Positions 33,745 through 41,787 of a stretch of 64,000 bases of DNA are shown here, one piece after another. The first letter of the stretch is position 1. Every line of letters starts with the position of its first letter. The DNA comes from Klebsiella quasivariicola (GTDB taxonomy: Bacteria; Pseudomonadota; Gammaproteobacteria; Enterobacterales; Enterobacteriaceae): assembly GCF_002269255.1 (NCBI RefSeq), contig NZ_CP022823.1:2914001-2978000 (forward strand), given 5' to 3'. Both the position numbers and the translations under genes were made by a program. Below the pieces are notes generated by a model. It worked only from the letters and a program-made list of their open reading frames with translations, did no database searches and had not been told where the DNA came from.

Positions 33745-34665
33745 TTACTGGGCGGGAGTGACAGCGCTGCGCTGGGCTTCGCGCAGAGCGAGACGCAGAT
33801 GATCGTGGTGTTTCGTCAGCAATTCACGCGCGTGCCAGGCATCCAGCCCGCTGAGCAGCATCAGGATCGCGGTGCGGCAGTGGTGATGGCAACTGGCCAG
33901 CGCCGCTTTGGCTTCACTGCGGGTGCAGTCGGTGGCGGCCATCACAATCGCTATCTGCCGCTCTGCCCAGTGCGGACCGTCAGCCTGCAGATCCACCCGC
34001 AGGTTGCTGAACACCCGACCATCACGGATAGCAAGACCGGTCGACACCATGTTGATAATCTGCCGCTGGGCCTGCTGGGCCTTCGGATTGGTTAAGCCCG
34101 CCACCGCTTCGGGTCCGGTTTGCGGAGCAATGATGATATCCGCCAGTTGCGCCGCCTCGCTGGCCGCCTGCTGCGTGATGACCGCAATGGGCGCCCCCAA
34201 AGACCAGGCGTGGCGCATCGCCCCCCACACCCACGGCGTTTTGCCGCTAACAGTGAGCGCCAGCAGCATGTCGTTGCTGGTAAAGTCCAGCGACTGCAGC
34301 TCAAAAGCGCCAAGGTCGTAATTATTCGCCGCGTTTTCCATCTCAGCCATCGCCGCTGTCGGGCCACCGGCAATAAGCCCTACCAGCGCGTGTTTGCCTT
34401 CCGGCGAATAGTCGCTGACCGCCTGGACGGCGGTACGGCCCGAGGCGCCCGCGCCGATAACGATCAGACGCCCTCCCCGGCTCATCGTTGCGGTGGCGAT
34501 ATCAATTAACCGGGCAATATCCGGCAGGCAGGCGCCGACCGCCTCCGATATCTGCTTATCATCCTGGTGCAGTATCGCCAGCATGTCGGCCGTGGCGAGA
34601 CGATCAATGTGGGTGGTATCGGGGTGACGGCGTGCCTGCATTGAAGCGGTTAGCGAACTGCTCAT
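33745..34665 (-). CDS. MurQ-family SIS-domain protein with altered catalytic residues
   Basis: 306 residues from ATG 34665 (GGAGG five bases upstream). It has the MurQ architecture: an N-terminal HIDRLATADMLAIL segment, an SIS domain with GRLIVIGAGASGR (65-77) and LTVSGKTPWVWGA (137-149), then the C-terminal helical part. MurQ cleaves N-acetylmuramic acid 6-phosphate to GlcNAc-6-P and lactate. The two acidic residues essential in E. coli MurQ (Glu83 and Glu114) align here with Asp85 (VSDYSP) and Ala113 (MENAANN), and the usual ARNP motif reads ARRHP. So it may not be an etherase; it could be an isomerase or a sugar-phosphate sensor. No PTS gene or RpiR regulator is adjacent, unlike classic murQP. 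It has its own terminator and an upstream palindrome. Confidence 0.75.
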   Translation of the reverse strand: MSSSLTASMQARRHPDTTHIDRLATADMLAILHQDDKQISEAVGACLPDIARLIDIATATMSRGGRLIVIGAGASGRTAVQAVSDYSPEGKHALVGLIAGGPTAAMAEMENAANNYDLGAFELQSLDFTSNDMLLALTVSGKTPWVWGAMRHAWSLGAPIAVITQQAASEAAQLADIIIAPQTGPEAVAGLTNPKAQQAQRQIINMVSTGLAIRDGRVFSNLRVDLQADGPHWAERQIAIVMAATDCTRSEAKAALASCHHHCRTAILMLLSGLDAWHARELLTKHHDHLRLALREAQRSAVTPAQ

Positions 34666-35037
34666 AAAAACCTCCATTTACAACAGAAAAAGCGCATCGC
34701 GGCGGGATCAGCGGCCTGATGTATGTCCTTATATTCATCAGGCCTATTTAACCTTTGTCGCCACTATAAGGTGAATCTTCTGCGCTTTACCGCCGCCGGG
34801 GTCACAGTTTATCGTCCCGAGCACCCGTTCGCGGGCGATTGCCGGTTATCTGAACAATAGTGTCTTAGACCTCATCTTCCCCGCCCGCCGACATGGTCAG
34901 CCAGAAGGATCGCTGGCAGAGGTTATAAAACGGTTTACGCATTGGCTGAACCGCCTCGATCGACTTTGCTTTCACGGCTTTATGAAAACCGCCCTATCAG
35001 CGATAATATGCCTTCACTGAATCTATCCGGGATCGTC
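34666..35037. other. 372-bp divergent region between the MurQ-like gene and dcuS
   Basis: It holds promoters for both genes. A 9-bp inverted repeat (34713-34744) lies nearest the MurQ-like gene. Near dcuS, GATAATAT (35002-35009) could be a -10 element. The dcuS frame is open back to 34942 but is not supported as coding there. Confidence 0.55.
34713..34744. promoter_or_regulatory. Palindromic operator candidate upstream of the MurQ-like gene
   Basis: GGCCTGATG and CATCAGGCC form perfect 9-bp arms with a 14-bp spacer, 48-79 bp upstream of the MurQ-like start. The CATCAGG core is the same heptamer repeated downstream of mqo at 31711-31781. Confidence 0.5.
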
Positions 35038-36654
35038 ATGAAGGCATCTGCTCACCAGCCACCCGTTCGTCAACGCGCCTTATCCTTAAAACTGAGCACG
35101 GCCGTCTCGTTGATGATCGGCAGCGTTATCGGCGCCGTACTGCTGCTGGTGTATGCCCTGTGGTATATGCAAATCAGCAATGCCACGCGCGATGGCCTGA
35201 AAGAGACCGCGCTGGCGGTGGCGCGCACCATGGCCGATATGCCGCAGGTGAAGCGCGGGCTGGAGGCGCCCCCGCAGCAGCAGATCATCCAGCCGCTGGC
35301 CCAGACCATTACCCGGCGCAACGACCTGCTGTATGCGATCGTCACCGATATGCAAGGCATTCGCTATTCGCATCCGGATAGCTCGATCATCGGGAAGCCG
35401 TTCATCGGCCAGGATATTCTGCCGACGCTGCAGGGCAAAGAGAACGTTGCTATCAACCACGGCGTGCTGGCCCTGGCGCTGCGGGTGTTTACCCCGGTGT
35501 TCAACGACCAGCATCGGCAGATTGGCGTGGTGGTGGTCGGCATTTCGCTGAGTAAGGTGGATCAACAGATCGCCAACAGCCGCTGGGATGTCCTGCTGAC
35601 CATCCTGTTCAGCGCCCTGGTCTGCGCGCTGGGCACCTGGAGCCTCGTGCGCGGCCTCAAGCGCGTCCTGCTGGGGCTGGAGCCGCACGAAATCTCCACC
35701 CAGTTTCAGCAGCGTCAGGCCATGCTTCACGCCCTGAAGGAGGGGGTGGTGGCCGTCGATGCCCATGGCGAGGTAAATCTCATCAATCCCGCGGCGCAGG
35801 AGATCCTTTTTTCCGGCCCGGATAAGACCCTCGCCTCAAGCCCCCTGCTCGCCGACCTGCAAACTGTCTTGCAGAGTGGCGAGCCAATGTATGACCGCGA
35901 GCTGGGATGCAATGGCCTGCTGCTGATTAGCAATACAGTGCCCATCCGCAGCCAGGAGGCGGTGGTCGGCGCCATTTGTACCTTCCGCGACAAGACCGAG
36001 GTCAGCCAGTTACTGCAACGGCTGGACGGCATGATGAGCTATGTGGATGCCCTGCGCACCACCTCCCATGAATTTATGAATAAACTGCACGTGATCCTCG
36101 GCCTGCTGAATATGAAAAGCTATGGCAAACTCGAGGAGTATGTGCTGCAGACCGCCCACCGCTACCAGGCGGATATCGGTGATATTCAGCACCGCATTAA
36201 ATCCCCGGTGGTGGCCGGCTTTCTGATCGGTAAAATTCAGCGCGCCACCGAGTGCGGCTTTACTCTGACGCTGGCGGAAGAGAGCCTGGTACCGGATTGC
36301 CCGAATGAGAAGCAGGTCACCGTGCTGGTGACGGTGCTGGGTAACCTTATCGAGAACGCGCTGGATGCCATGAGCGGCCAGGCGGAGGGTGAGATCGGCC
36401 TGCTGTTGCACTATCAGGACGGCTGGCTAAGCGGTGAAGTGAGCGACGACGGGCCGGGGATCCCGGAGAATAACATCGACGCTATCTTTACCAAAGGCTT
36501 CTCCACCAAAGGCGAGAATCGCGGCGTCGGGCTGTTTCTCGCCAACCAGCAGCTGCGCGAGCTGGGCGGCACCCTCGCCGTCGAATCGGAACCCGGCGTA
36601 TTTACCCAATTTTTTGTTCATCTCCCCTGGGATAGTAAAAGGAAACGTGCGTGA
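35038..36654 (+). CDS. dcuS: C4-dicarboxylate sensor histidine kinase, DcuS type
   Basis: 538 residues. TM1 is at about 20-45, then a periplasmic PAS sensor domain. It keeps the fumarate-contact residues known from E. coli DcuS: Arg109 and His112 (RYSH) and Arg149/Phe151 (LRVFTP). TM2 is at about 184-206, then comes a cytosolic PAS and a kinase core with phosphorylated His344 (TTSHEFMNKL), the N-box NLIENALDA and SDDGPGIPE. It senses C4-dicarboxylates or citrate in the periplasm and phosphorylates DcuR. The ATG at 35038 has GGGA upstream; earlier in-frame ATGs (34942 and 35008) lack one. It overlaps dcuR by 4 bp. It could be a paralogue rather than the strict orthologue of E. coli dcuS. Confidence 0.88.
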   Translation: MKASAHQPPVRQRALSLKLSTAVSLMIGSVIGAVLLLVYALWYMQISNATRDGLKETALAVARTMADMPQVKRGLEAPPQQQIIQPLAQTITRRNDLLYAIVTDMQGIRYSHPDSSIIGKPFIGQDILPTLQGKENVAINHGVLALALRVFTPVFNDQHRQIGVVVVGISLSKVDQQIANSRWDVLLTILFSALVCALGTWSLVRGLKRVLLGLEPHEISTQFQQRQAMLHALKEGVVAVDAHGEVNLINPAAQEILFSGPDKTLASSPLLADLQTVLQSGEPMYDRELGCNGLLLISNTVPIRSQEAVVGAICTFRDKTEVSQLLQRLDGMMSYVDALRTTSHEFMNKLHVILGLLNMKSYGKLEEYVLQTAHRYQADIGDIQHRIKSPVVAGFLIGKIQRATECGFTLTLAEESLVPDCPNEKQVTVLVTVLGNLIENALDAMSGQAEGEIGLLLHYQDGWLSGEVSDDGPGIPENNIDAIFTKGFSTKGENRGVGLFLANQQLRELGGTLAVESEPGVFTQFFVHLPWDSKRKRA

Positions 36655-37370
36655 TAAATGTGTTGATTGTTGACGATGATGCGATGGTGGCCGAACTCAA
36701 TCGCCTGTATGTGGCAAGGGTTCCCGGCTTTCGTTGCAGCGGGAGCGCTTCGACGCTCAGTCAGGCCCAGGAGATGATTAACGATCCGCAGCAGGAGATC
36801 GATCTGGTGCTGCTGGATGTCTACATGCAGCAGGACAGCGGGCTCGATCTGCTGCCGACCATCCGCGAGTCGGGGCGCGCTATCGATGTCATCATGATCA
36901 CCTCAGCGGCGGATGCCGCCACGGTGCAGACCGCCATGCATTACGGGGTGGTCGATTACCTGATCAAACCCTTCCAGTTTCCGCGTTTTGAAGAGGCGCT
37001 CACCACCTGGCGGGAGAAGCGCAAGCTGATAACCGGCCAGCCCTATTACGAACAGGCCGACGTTGACCGCCTGCTGCACGGCGGCGCGCCGGAGGCCAGC
37101 GACGCACGCAAACTGCCCAAGGGATTAACCGCGCAAACGCTGCGCACGCTCTGCCAGTGGATTGACGCCCATCCGGACGTCGAATTCTCTACCGATGAGC
37201 TGGCGGCGGCGGTCAATATCTCCCGCGTCTCGTGCCGCAAATATCTGATTTGGCTGGCGCAGATCAATATTCTCTACACCACTATCCACTACGGCGCTAC
37301 CGGGCGGCCGGTCTATCGCTACCGCCTGGTGGCCGAACAGTACAGTTTGCTTAAGCAGTACAGTCAGTAA
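36651..37370 (+). CDS. dcuR: Response regulator, DcuR type
   Basis: 239 residues, the same length as E. coli DcuR and very similar throughout (for example LPKGLTAQTLRTLCQWIDAH). The receiver domain (1-120) has acidic residues Asp8-10 and phosphoacceptor Asp56 (LLDVYM), with Lys in LIKPFQ. The C-terminal HTH is at about 180-215 (FSTDELAAAVNISRVSCRKYL). It starts with GTG overlapping the dcuS stop, after AAGGAAA. It likely activates the adjacent fumarate reductase, transporter and fumarase genes. Its 3' end overlaps apbE by 20 bp tail to tail. Confidence 0.9.
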   Translation: MINVLIVDDDAMVAELNRLYVARVPGFRCSGSASTLSQAQEMINDPQQEIDLVLLDVYMQQDSGLDLLPTIRESGRAIDVIMITSAADAATVQTAMHYGVVDYLIKPFQFPRFEEALTTWREKRKLITGQPYYEQADVDRLLHGGAPEASDARKLPKGLTAQTLRTLCQWIDAHPDVEFSTDELAAAVNISRVSCRKYLIWLAQINILYTTIHYGATGRPVYRYRLVAEQYSLLKQYSQ

Positions 37371-38301
37371 TGCGGTAGCCGCTGTCCAGCGGCGCAAAAC
37401 GCAGCCGCTGCGGCGATGAGAGAATAATGTCGCGATTTTTGGTGACGAAAATCGCGTCGATATCCTGCCGCTGACGCAGCGCTGCGCAGCCCTTCTCCAC
37501 GCCGAGGCCGAACAGCAGCGTGGTCCAGATATCGCCGTCTAAGGAATCCGCGGAAATCACCGTCACGCTGTCGAGCTCGTTATCCAGCGGATAACCGCTG
37601 CGCGGGTCGAGAATATGGTGCCAGCGTTTACCGTCCTGCTCGAAATAGCGTTCGTAGGTTCCCGAGGTGACCACCGATTGCCCGTTGACCGTCAGGGAAC
37701 CGATCAGCGCCTGCGCATCGGCAAACGGTTTTTTCAGGCCGATAGTCCATTCTCCGAGGGTATGCACATTGCCGCCGAGGTTGATCAGCGCCTTCTCGAC
37801 CTGCTGCTGACGCAGATCGTCACGCACCCGGTCAGCGATATAGCCTTTGGCGATCGCCCCCAGATCCAGCTCCATCCCCGGCTGCTGGAGAAACACGCTG
37901 CAGGTTGCCTCATCGAGGATCACCTCCTGCGGGCGGGTCAGTGTCAGTCGGGCTCGGATATCAGCCGCGTCAGGCACGCTGTGCCCCTGAAAGCCAATTC
38001 GCCACAGCTTCACCAGCGGGCCGATAGCGAGGTTAAAGGCGCTGTCGCGCACCATACTGGCGGCTTTCGCGCACTGGATCAGCTGAAACACCGGCCGGCT
38101 GACGGTGACCGGATGGCGCCCGGCGGCGTGGTTAATATCCATCACCTGCGACTCGGCGCGGTTAACGGTTAGCAGGTCTTCGTAGCGTTTGATGAGCTGA
38201 AAAACACGGGAGGCCAGCGCCTCATCGTGGGAACAGAGTTTGAGCAGGATGGGGGATCCCATCAGGACAGCGGAGTAGCTATAGACGCGGTTATCGGACA
38301 T
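37351..38301 (-). CDS. apbE: Cytosolic FAD:protein FMN transferase (ApbE)
   Basis: 316 residues of the ApbE family, with GMELDLGAIAKGYIADRV (about 158-175), INLGGNVHTLG and the conserved HHILDPRSGYPL block (about 234-245). ApbE transfers FMN from FAD to a Thr/Ser in a target protein. This copy has no signal peptide or lipobox, unlike the usual periplasmic ApbE, so it acts in the cytosol. The gene immediately upstream encodes a cytosolic FMN-bind protein with the target motif, 67 bp away and co-oriented, so it is the probable substrate; this pairing has been described for Klebsiella. Confidence 0.92.
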   Translation of the reverse strand: MSDNRVYSYSAVLMGSPILLKLCSHDEALASRVFQLIKRYEDLLTVNRAESQVMDINHAAGRHPVTVSRPVFQLIQCAKAASMVRDSAFNLAIGPLVKLWRIGFQGHSVPDAADIRARLTLTRPQEVILDEATCSVFLQQPGMELDLGAIAKGYIADRVRDDLRQQQVEKALINLGGNVHTLGEWTIGLKKPFADAQALIGSLTVNGQSVVTSGTYERYFEQDGKRWHHILDPRSGYPLDNELDSVTVISADSLDGDIWTTLLFGLGVEKGCAALRQRQDIDAIFVTKNRDIILSSPQRLRFAPLDSGYRITDCTA

Positions 38302-38368
38302 CGGGCTCTCCTTAGAAGGGACAAACCGGGCGGCGAAAGCGCCAGCCCGGATAAAGCAAGGTTACAGA

Positions 38369-41146
38369 TTATCCTCTCGCACGTTTCGCCGCCTGGTGTC
38401 CCGCGAGGGTACCAAAGATGATGATATCCGCGACCGCGTTACCGCCGATGCGGTTACCACCGTGGATCCCGCCCACCACCTCACCGGCAGCGTAGGCGCC
38501 GCGGATCGGCTGCCGGGCTACGTTCAACACTTCGCCATCGGTGTTAATGGTCACGCCACCCATGGTGTGGTGCACCCCGGGGGCGATGCGAATAGCGTGG
38601 AACGGGCCTTCGTTGATCGGCGCACGCAGCGCGGTGGTGCGGCCAAACTGTTCATCATGCTGTTTTTCCACCGCGCCGTTGTAGCATTCCAGCGTGGCGA
38701 GGAAGGCATGGTAATCCATCCCCAGTTTCTCCGCCAGTTCGCGTGGTGAGCTGGCGCTGGTGACGAAGCCTTTGGCGATGTACTCATCAGCGGCTTTGTT
38801 TTTCGCCCGCACATGCTCGTCAAAGACGATGTACGCGTAATGTTCCGGCAGGGCAATGATCGCCGCGGAGACTTTATCGCGGGTCTCCATCTCGTTAAAG
38901 AAACGGTTGCCCTGCTGGTTGACGAGGATTGCCCCACCGCCGCGAATCGACTCGGAAATCAGGTACGAGGTCTGCTGCTCGACGGTCGGGTGAATTTGAA
39001 TTTCCCCCATATCCACGGTGCCGGCGCCGATGCGCTCCAGCAGCGCGATACCGCTCCCGGTAGCCCCTTTGTGGTTGGTGGTGACGAAGCCTTCGAGGTC
39101 CGGACGATATTTCACTACCATGGCGCTGTTAGCGCTGAAGCCGCCGGTGGCCACTACGATGCTTTTGGTCTGTACTTCAATGACTTCTTTCTCGTCGTTG
39201 ACCAGCCGCACGCCGCTAACTTCGTTACCGCTCATCAGGATCTCTTCCACCGAGGTATCCAGCAGGACGTCGATGCCGCGTTTGGTGATGTTGCGCACCA
39301 GGCCGCTGATCAGATAGCCGCCGACCGCCGACCCGTCACGTGGGCGGTGGGTACGGTCGATGCTCATCCCACCGGTGGTAGTGATATCGTTGAGCATAAT
39401 GCCGCGACGCGCCAGCCACTCAATGGCTTCCGGCGCATTCTCGACGAAACGGCGCAGCAGCTGCGGGTTGTTTTTGTTGTGGCCGCCTTTCAGGGTTTCC
39501 TGATAGAACAGCTCTTTGCTGTCCTGAATCCCTTTTACGCGCTGGAAGCGGGTTTCCGCCGCGTTCATCCCGGCGGAAGCCTTAATGGTGTTGCCCCCGA
39601 TGGTCGGCATTTTTTCGACGATCAGTACGCTGGCGCCTTCGTCGTGAGCCTGAATGGCTGCCGCCAGACCGGCGCCGCCGCTGCCCACCACTACCACGTC
39701 ATAACTTTTCGGCGCGGCGTCATTGCCGCCCTCTTCCGCCGCCAGCGCTTTGCTCGATTTCAGCATCGCTTTGGCGACCGCTTTTTTCACCGCCTCGGTC
39801 TGGCTGGTGGCGCCGGAAATCGCATCCACATGCGGGGTATTGGCGGTGAGGATACGTTCGCGGATCTCTTCGAAGCTGGTGGTTAATTCCACGGTCTGCA
39901 CCGGACTCGCCGCCAGTTCGATATCGGCAATATGGTCATTTTCGAGGCTGACGTTGATTACCAGCTCATTGGCATCGTCATGGACAGTCTCGACAAACAT
40001 CCCCGGCTTAAATTTGGCGTCGCCCATGCTCATGTCGCGGATCATCGCTTCCACCAGCGAGAAGCGCCACAGCGGTTCAGGAATGTGCAGCGCTTCACGC
40101 TGGGTGCTGTCGATAAACAGTTCCAGCTCTTCGCCGGCGGCGATACGTGACGCCCAGTCCGGATAGGCGATACAGGCGCGGCCTACCGCAATCAGGTCAT
40201 AGCCGTGATCGAGGCCCTGCTCGGCATCAGCGGCGTTGACGACCCCGCCGACCCCCATCACCGGCACCTGGGCGAGGGTTTCAGAGCGCATGGCGCAGTA
40301 TTTTTCAATCAGCGGCGTCGGATCGCGGGTATCGACGATAGACGGACGCAGGGTTGCGCCCACCGAGAAGTGGAGATAATCGACGCCGCGGGCGGCCAGT
40401 TTTTCCAGCAGGTACATGGTGTCGTCGAAGCGGATCCCCGGGACCTCCATCTCCTCCGGCGAGAAGCGGTAGCCGATGATAAAGGCATCGTCGGCGTACT
40501 GGCGGGCCATTTTGTGGGTAATATCCAGTACCGCCAGCGGGAAACGGGCGCGGTTGTCGCGGCTACCGCCCCACTGGTCGTCACGCTGGTTAGAGTTCGG
40601 CGAATAGAACTGCTGGATGAGGTAGGTGTTGGCGCCGTGAATTTCGACGCCGTCAAAACCGGCGAGGATCGCGCGACGGACGCCGTCGCCAAACTTGGCG
40701 ATCATCCCTTCCACTTCTTCACCACTGAGCGCTCGCGGCATAGCGGCGCCCTCACGCGGAGCGGCGATGGCGCTCGGCGCCACCGGCTGGCGGCCACCGA
40801 TCAGCTGCGGGTCGACCATACGGCCGCCGTGGTAGATCTGCAGAATCGCTTTTGAACCTTGCGCTTTGATCGCCTCGGCAATTTTGGCGAGGCCGGCAAT
40901 TTTTTCATCATTATCAATGCCGATCGCGCCCGGGAAGGCCAGGCCATAGTCATCAATAAAGCAGCACTCGACAATAATGGTACCGATGCTGCCAGCGCGT
41001 GCGCGGTAGTACTCCACCAGCTCGCTGGTGACGGTGCCATCGAAATAACCGGTGCAGGTGGTCATTGGCGCCATGAGCAAACGGTTTTTCAGCTCGGTAC
41101 CATTTGGTAAAGTAAATGGCTGTAAAATACGTTCGTTACTGGTCAT
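38369..41146 (-). CDS. Cytosolic NADH:fumarate reductase (OYE-like / FMN-bind / flavoprotein fusion)
   Basis: 925 residues in three domains. Residues 1-365 are an NADH:flavin oxidoreductase of the Old Yellow Enzyme type (LKNRLLMAPMTT near 20, GFDGVEIHGANTYLIQQF near 165). Residues about 375-465 are an FMN-bind domain with the flavinylation motif DAISGAT, acceptor Thr447. Residues 480-925 are a fumarate reductase flavoprotein (VVVGSGGAGLAAA; active-site Arg756 in NEMETRD, His859/860 in GVHHTMGG, Arg899 in HGGNRIGG). There is no signal peptide and no haem domain. It should take electrons from NADH through non-covalent and covalent FMN to FAD and reduce fumarate to succinate without quinone. I recall this enzyme being characterised from Klebsiella with its ApbE. 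GGAG lies 8 bp before the ATG. Confidence 0.93.
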   Translation of the reverse strand: MTSNERILQPFTLPNGTELKNRLLMAPMTTCTGYFDGTVTSELVEYYRARAGSIGTIIVECCFIDDYGLAFPGAIGIDNDEKIAGLAKIAEAIKAQGSKAILQIYHGGRMVDPQLIGGRQPVAPSAIAAPREGAAMPRALSGEEVEGMIAKFGDGVRRAILAGFDGVEIHGANTYLIQQFYSPNSNQRDDQWGGSRDNRARFPLAVLDITHKMARQYADDAFIIGYRFSPEEMEVPGIRFDDTMYLLEKLAARGVDYLHFSVGATLRPSIVDTRDPTPLIEKYCAMRSETLAQVPVMGVGGVVNAADAEQGLDHGYDLIAVGRACIAYPDWASRIAAGEELELFIDSTQREALHIPEPLWRFSLVEAMIRDMSMGDAKFKPGMFVETVHDDANELVINVSLENDHIADIELAASPVQTVELTTSFEEIRERILTANTPHVDAISGATSQTEAVKKAVAKAMLKSSKALAAEEGGNDAAPKSYDVVVVGSGGAGLAAAIQAHDEGASVLIVEKMPTIGGNTIKASAGMNAAETRFQRVKGIQDSKELFYQETLKGGHNKNNPQLLRRFVENAPEAIEWLARRGIMLNDITTTGGMSIDRTHRPRDGSAVGGYLISGLVRNITKRGIDVLLDTSVEEILMSGNEVSGVRLVNDEKEVIEVQTKSIVVATGGFSANSAMVVKYRPDLEGFVTTNHKGATGSGIALLERIGAGTVDMGEIQIHPTVEQQTSYLISESIRGGGAILVNQQGNRFFNEMETRDKVSAAIIALPEHYAYIVFDEHVRAKNKAADEYIAKGFVTSASSPRELAEKLGMDYHAFLATLECYNGAVEKQHDEQFGRTTALRAPINEGPFHAIRIAPGVHHTMGGVTINTDGEVLNVARQPIRGAYAAGEVVGGIHGGNRIGGNAVADIIIFGTLAGHQAAKRARG

Positions 41147-41787
41147 AAGTTACGCTCCAGATTTTAAAATATTAAAAGCTCAGAATGGGGTGACGGAATC
41201 ATTATTGGTTGTGGTTTTTAATTCCTGTTGTCATGCCAATAATATAGCGTGTTTTTTAGTTACTAAACTAATTACGTTAGTTATAAAACTATTTAACCCC
41301 AGTAATAACATCGCTACCTCTATTGTATTATTAAAATAATAAATTACATTTACATAATACAAATGTGTGATAACATTTTGGATACGTTCATTAACATAAT
41401 CAACTGTGCGTGCAGGATAATTACTCATTACAAATCATAAAGATACAGATAAATGTAATAACCAAAGCATTAATCGTTCATTTAAAATTTAACATTCATT
41501 GATATTTTAGCCAAATTAACACCTCATCATATAGGGTTATACTGATAATAAAAAAAATAGTGAAATCACCTGCTTTTCTTGATCTTGATCAATTGCAACA
41601 GCCATTGAAAGCGCAATATATAAATAACCAACAAATTTAATTTAACGCCTCATAAAACGCGTTAAATAACCGCCCTGACGATACTCAGAAACGCAAAATA
41701 AAAACTAAAGTAACTTTTGTAATTAAAGAAACCACCGAGTATGTCACTGGCGTAAACGTTATTTTCAACAACTTGCAGATACTCATT
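41147..41787. other. 641-bp AT-rich divergent promoter region of the fumarate module
   Basis: Much more AT-rich than its surroundings. It separates the fumarate reductase (leftward) from the transporter (rightward). It contains a perfect FNR box (41579-41592) and many TTTAA/TTATAAA-like stretches that could be DcuR sites. A 65-codon frame on the minus strand is judged accidental. Confidence 0.7.
41579..41592. promoter_or_regulatory. Perfect FNR box
   Basis: TTGAT-CTTG-ATCAA is an exact match to the FNR consensus TTGAT-N4-ATCAA. It lies 196-209 bp upstream of the transporter start and 433 bp from the reductase start, so it probably activates the transporter/fumarase unit and perhaps both directions in anoxia. 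fnr is encoded in this window. Confidence 0.8.

Noticed and set aside
41231..41428. 65-codon minus-strand ORF in the AT-rich gap
   Set aside because: No ribosome site, composition typical of random AT-rich DNA, and it lies in the promoter region of the fumarate module.
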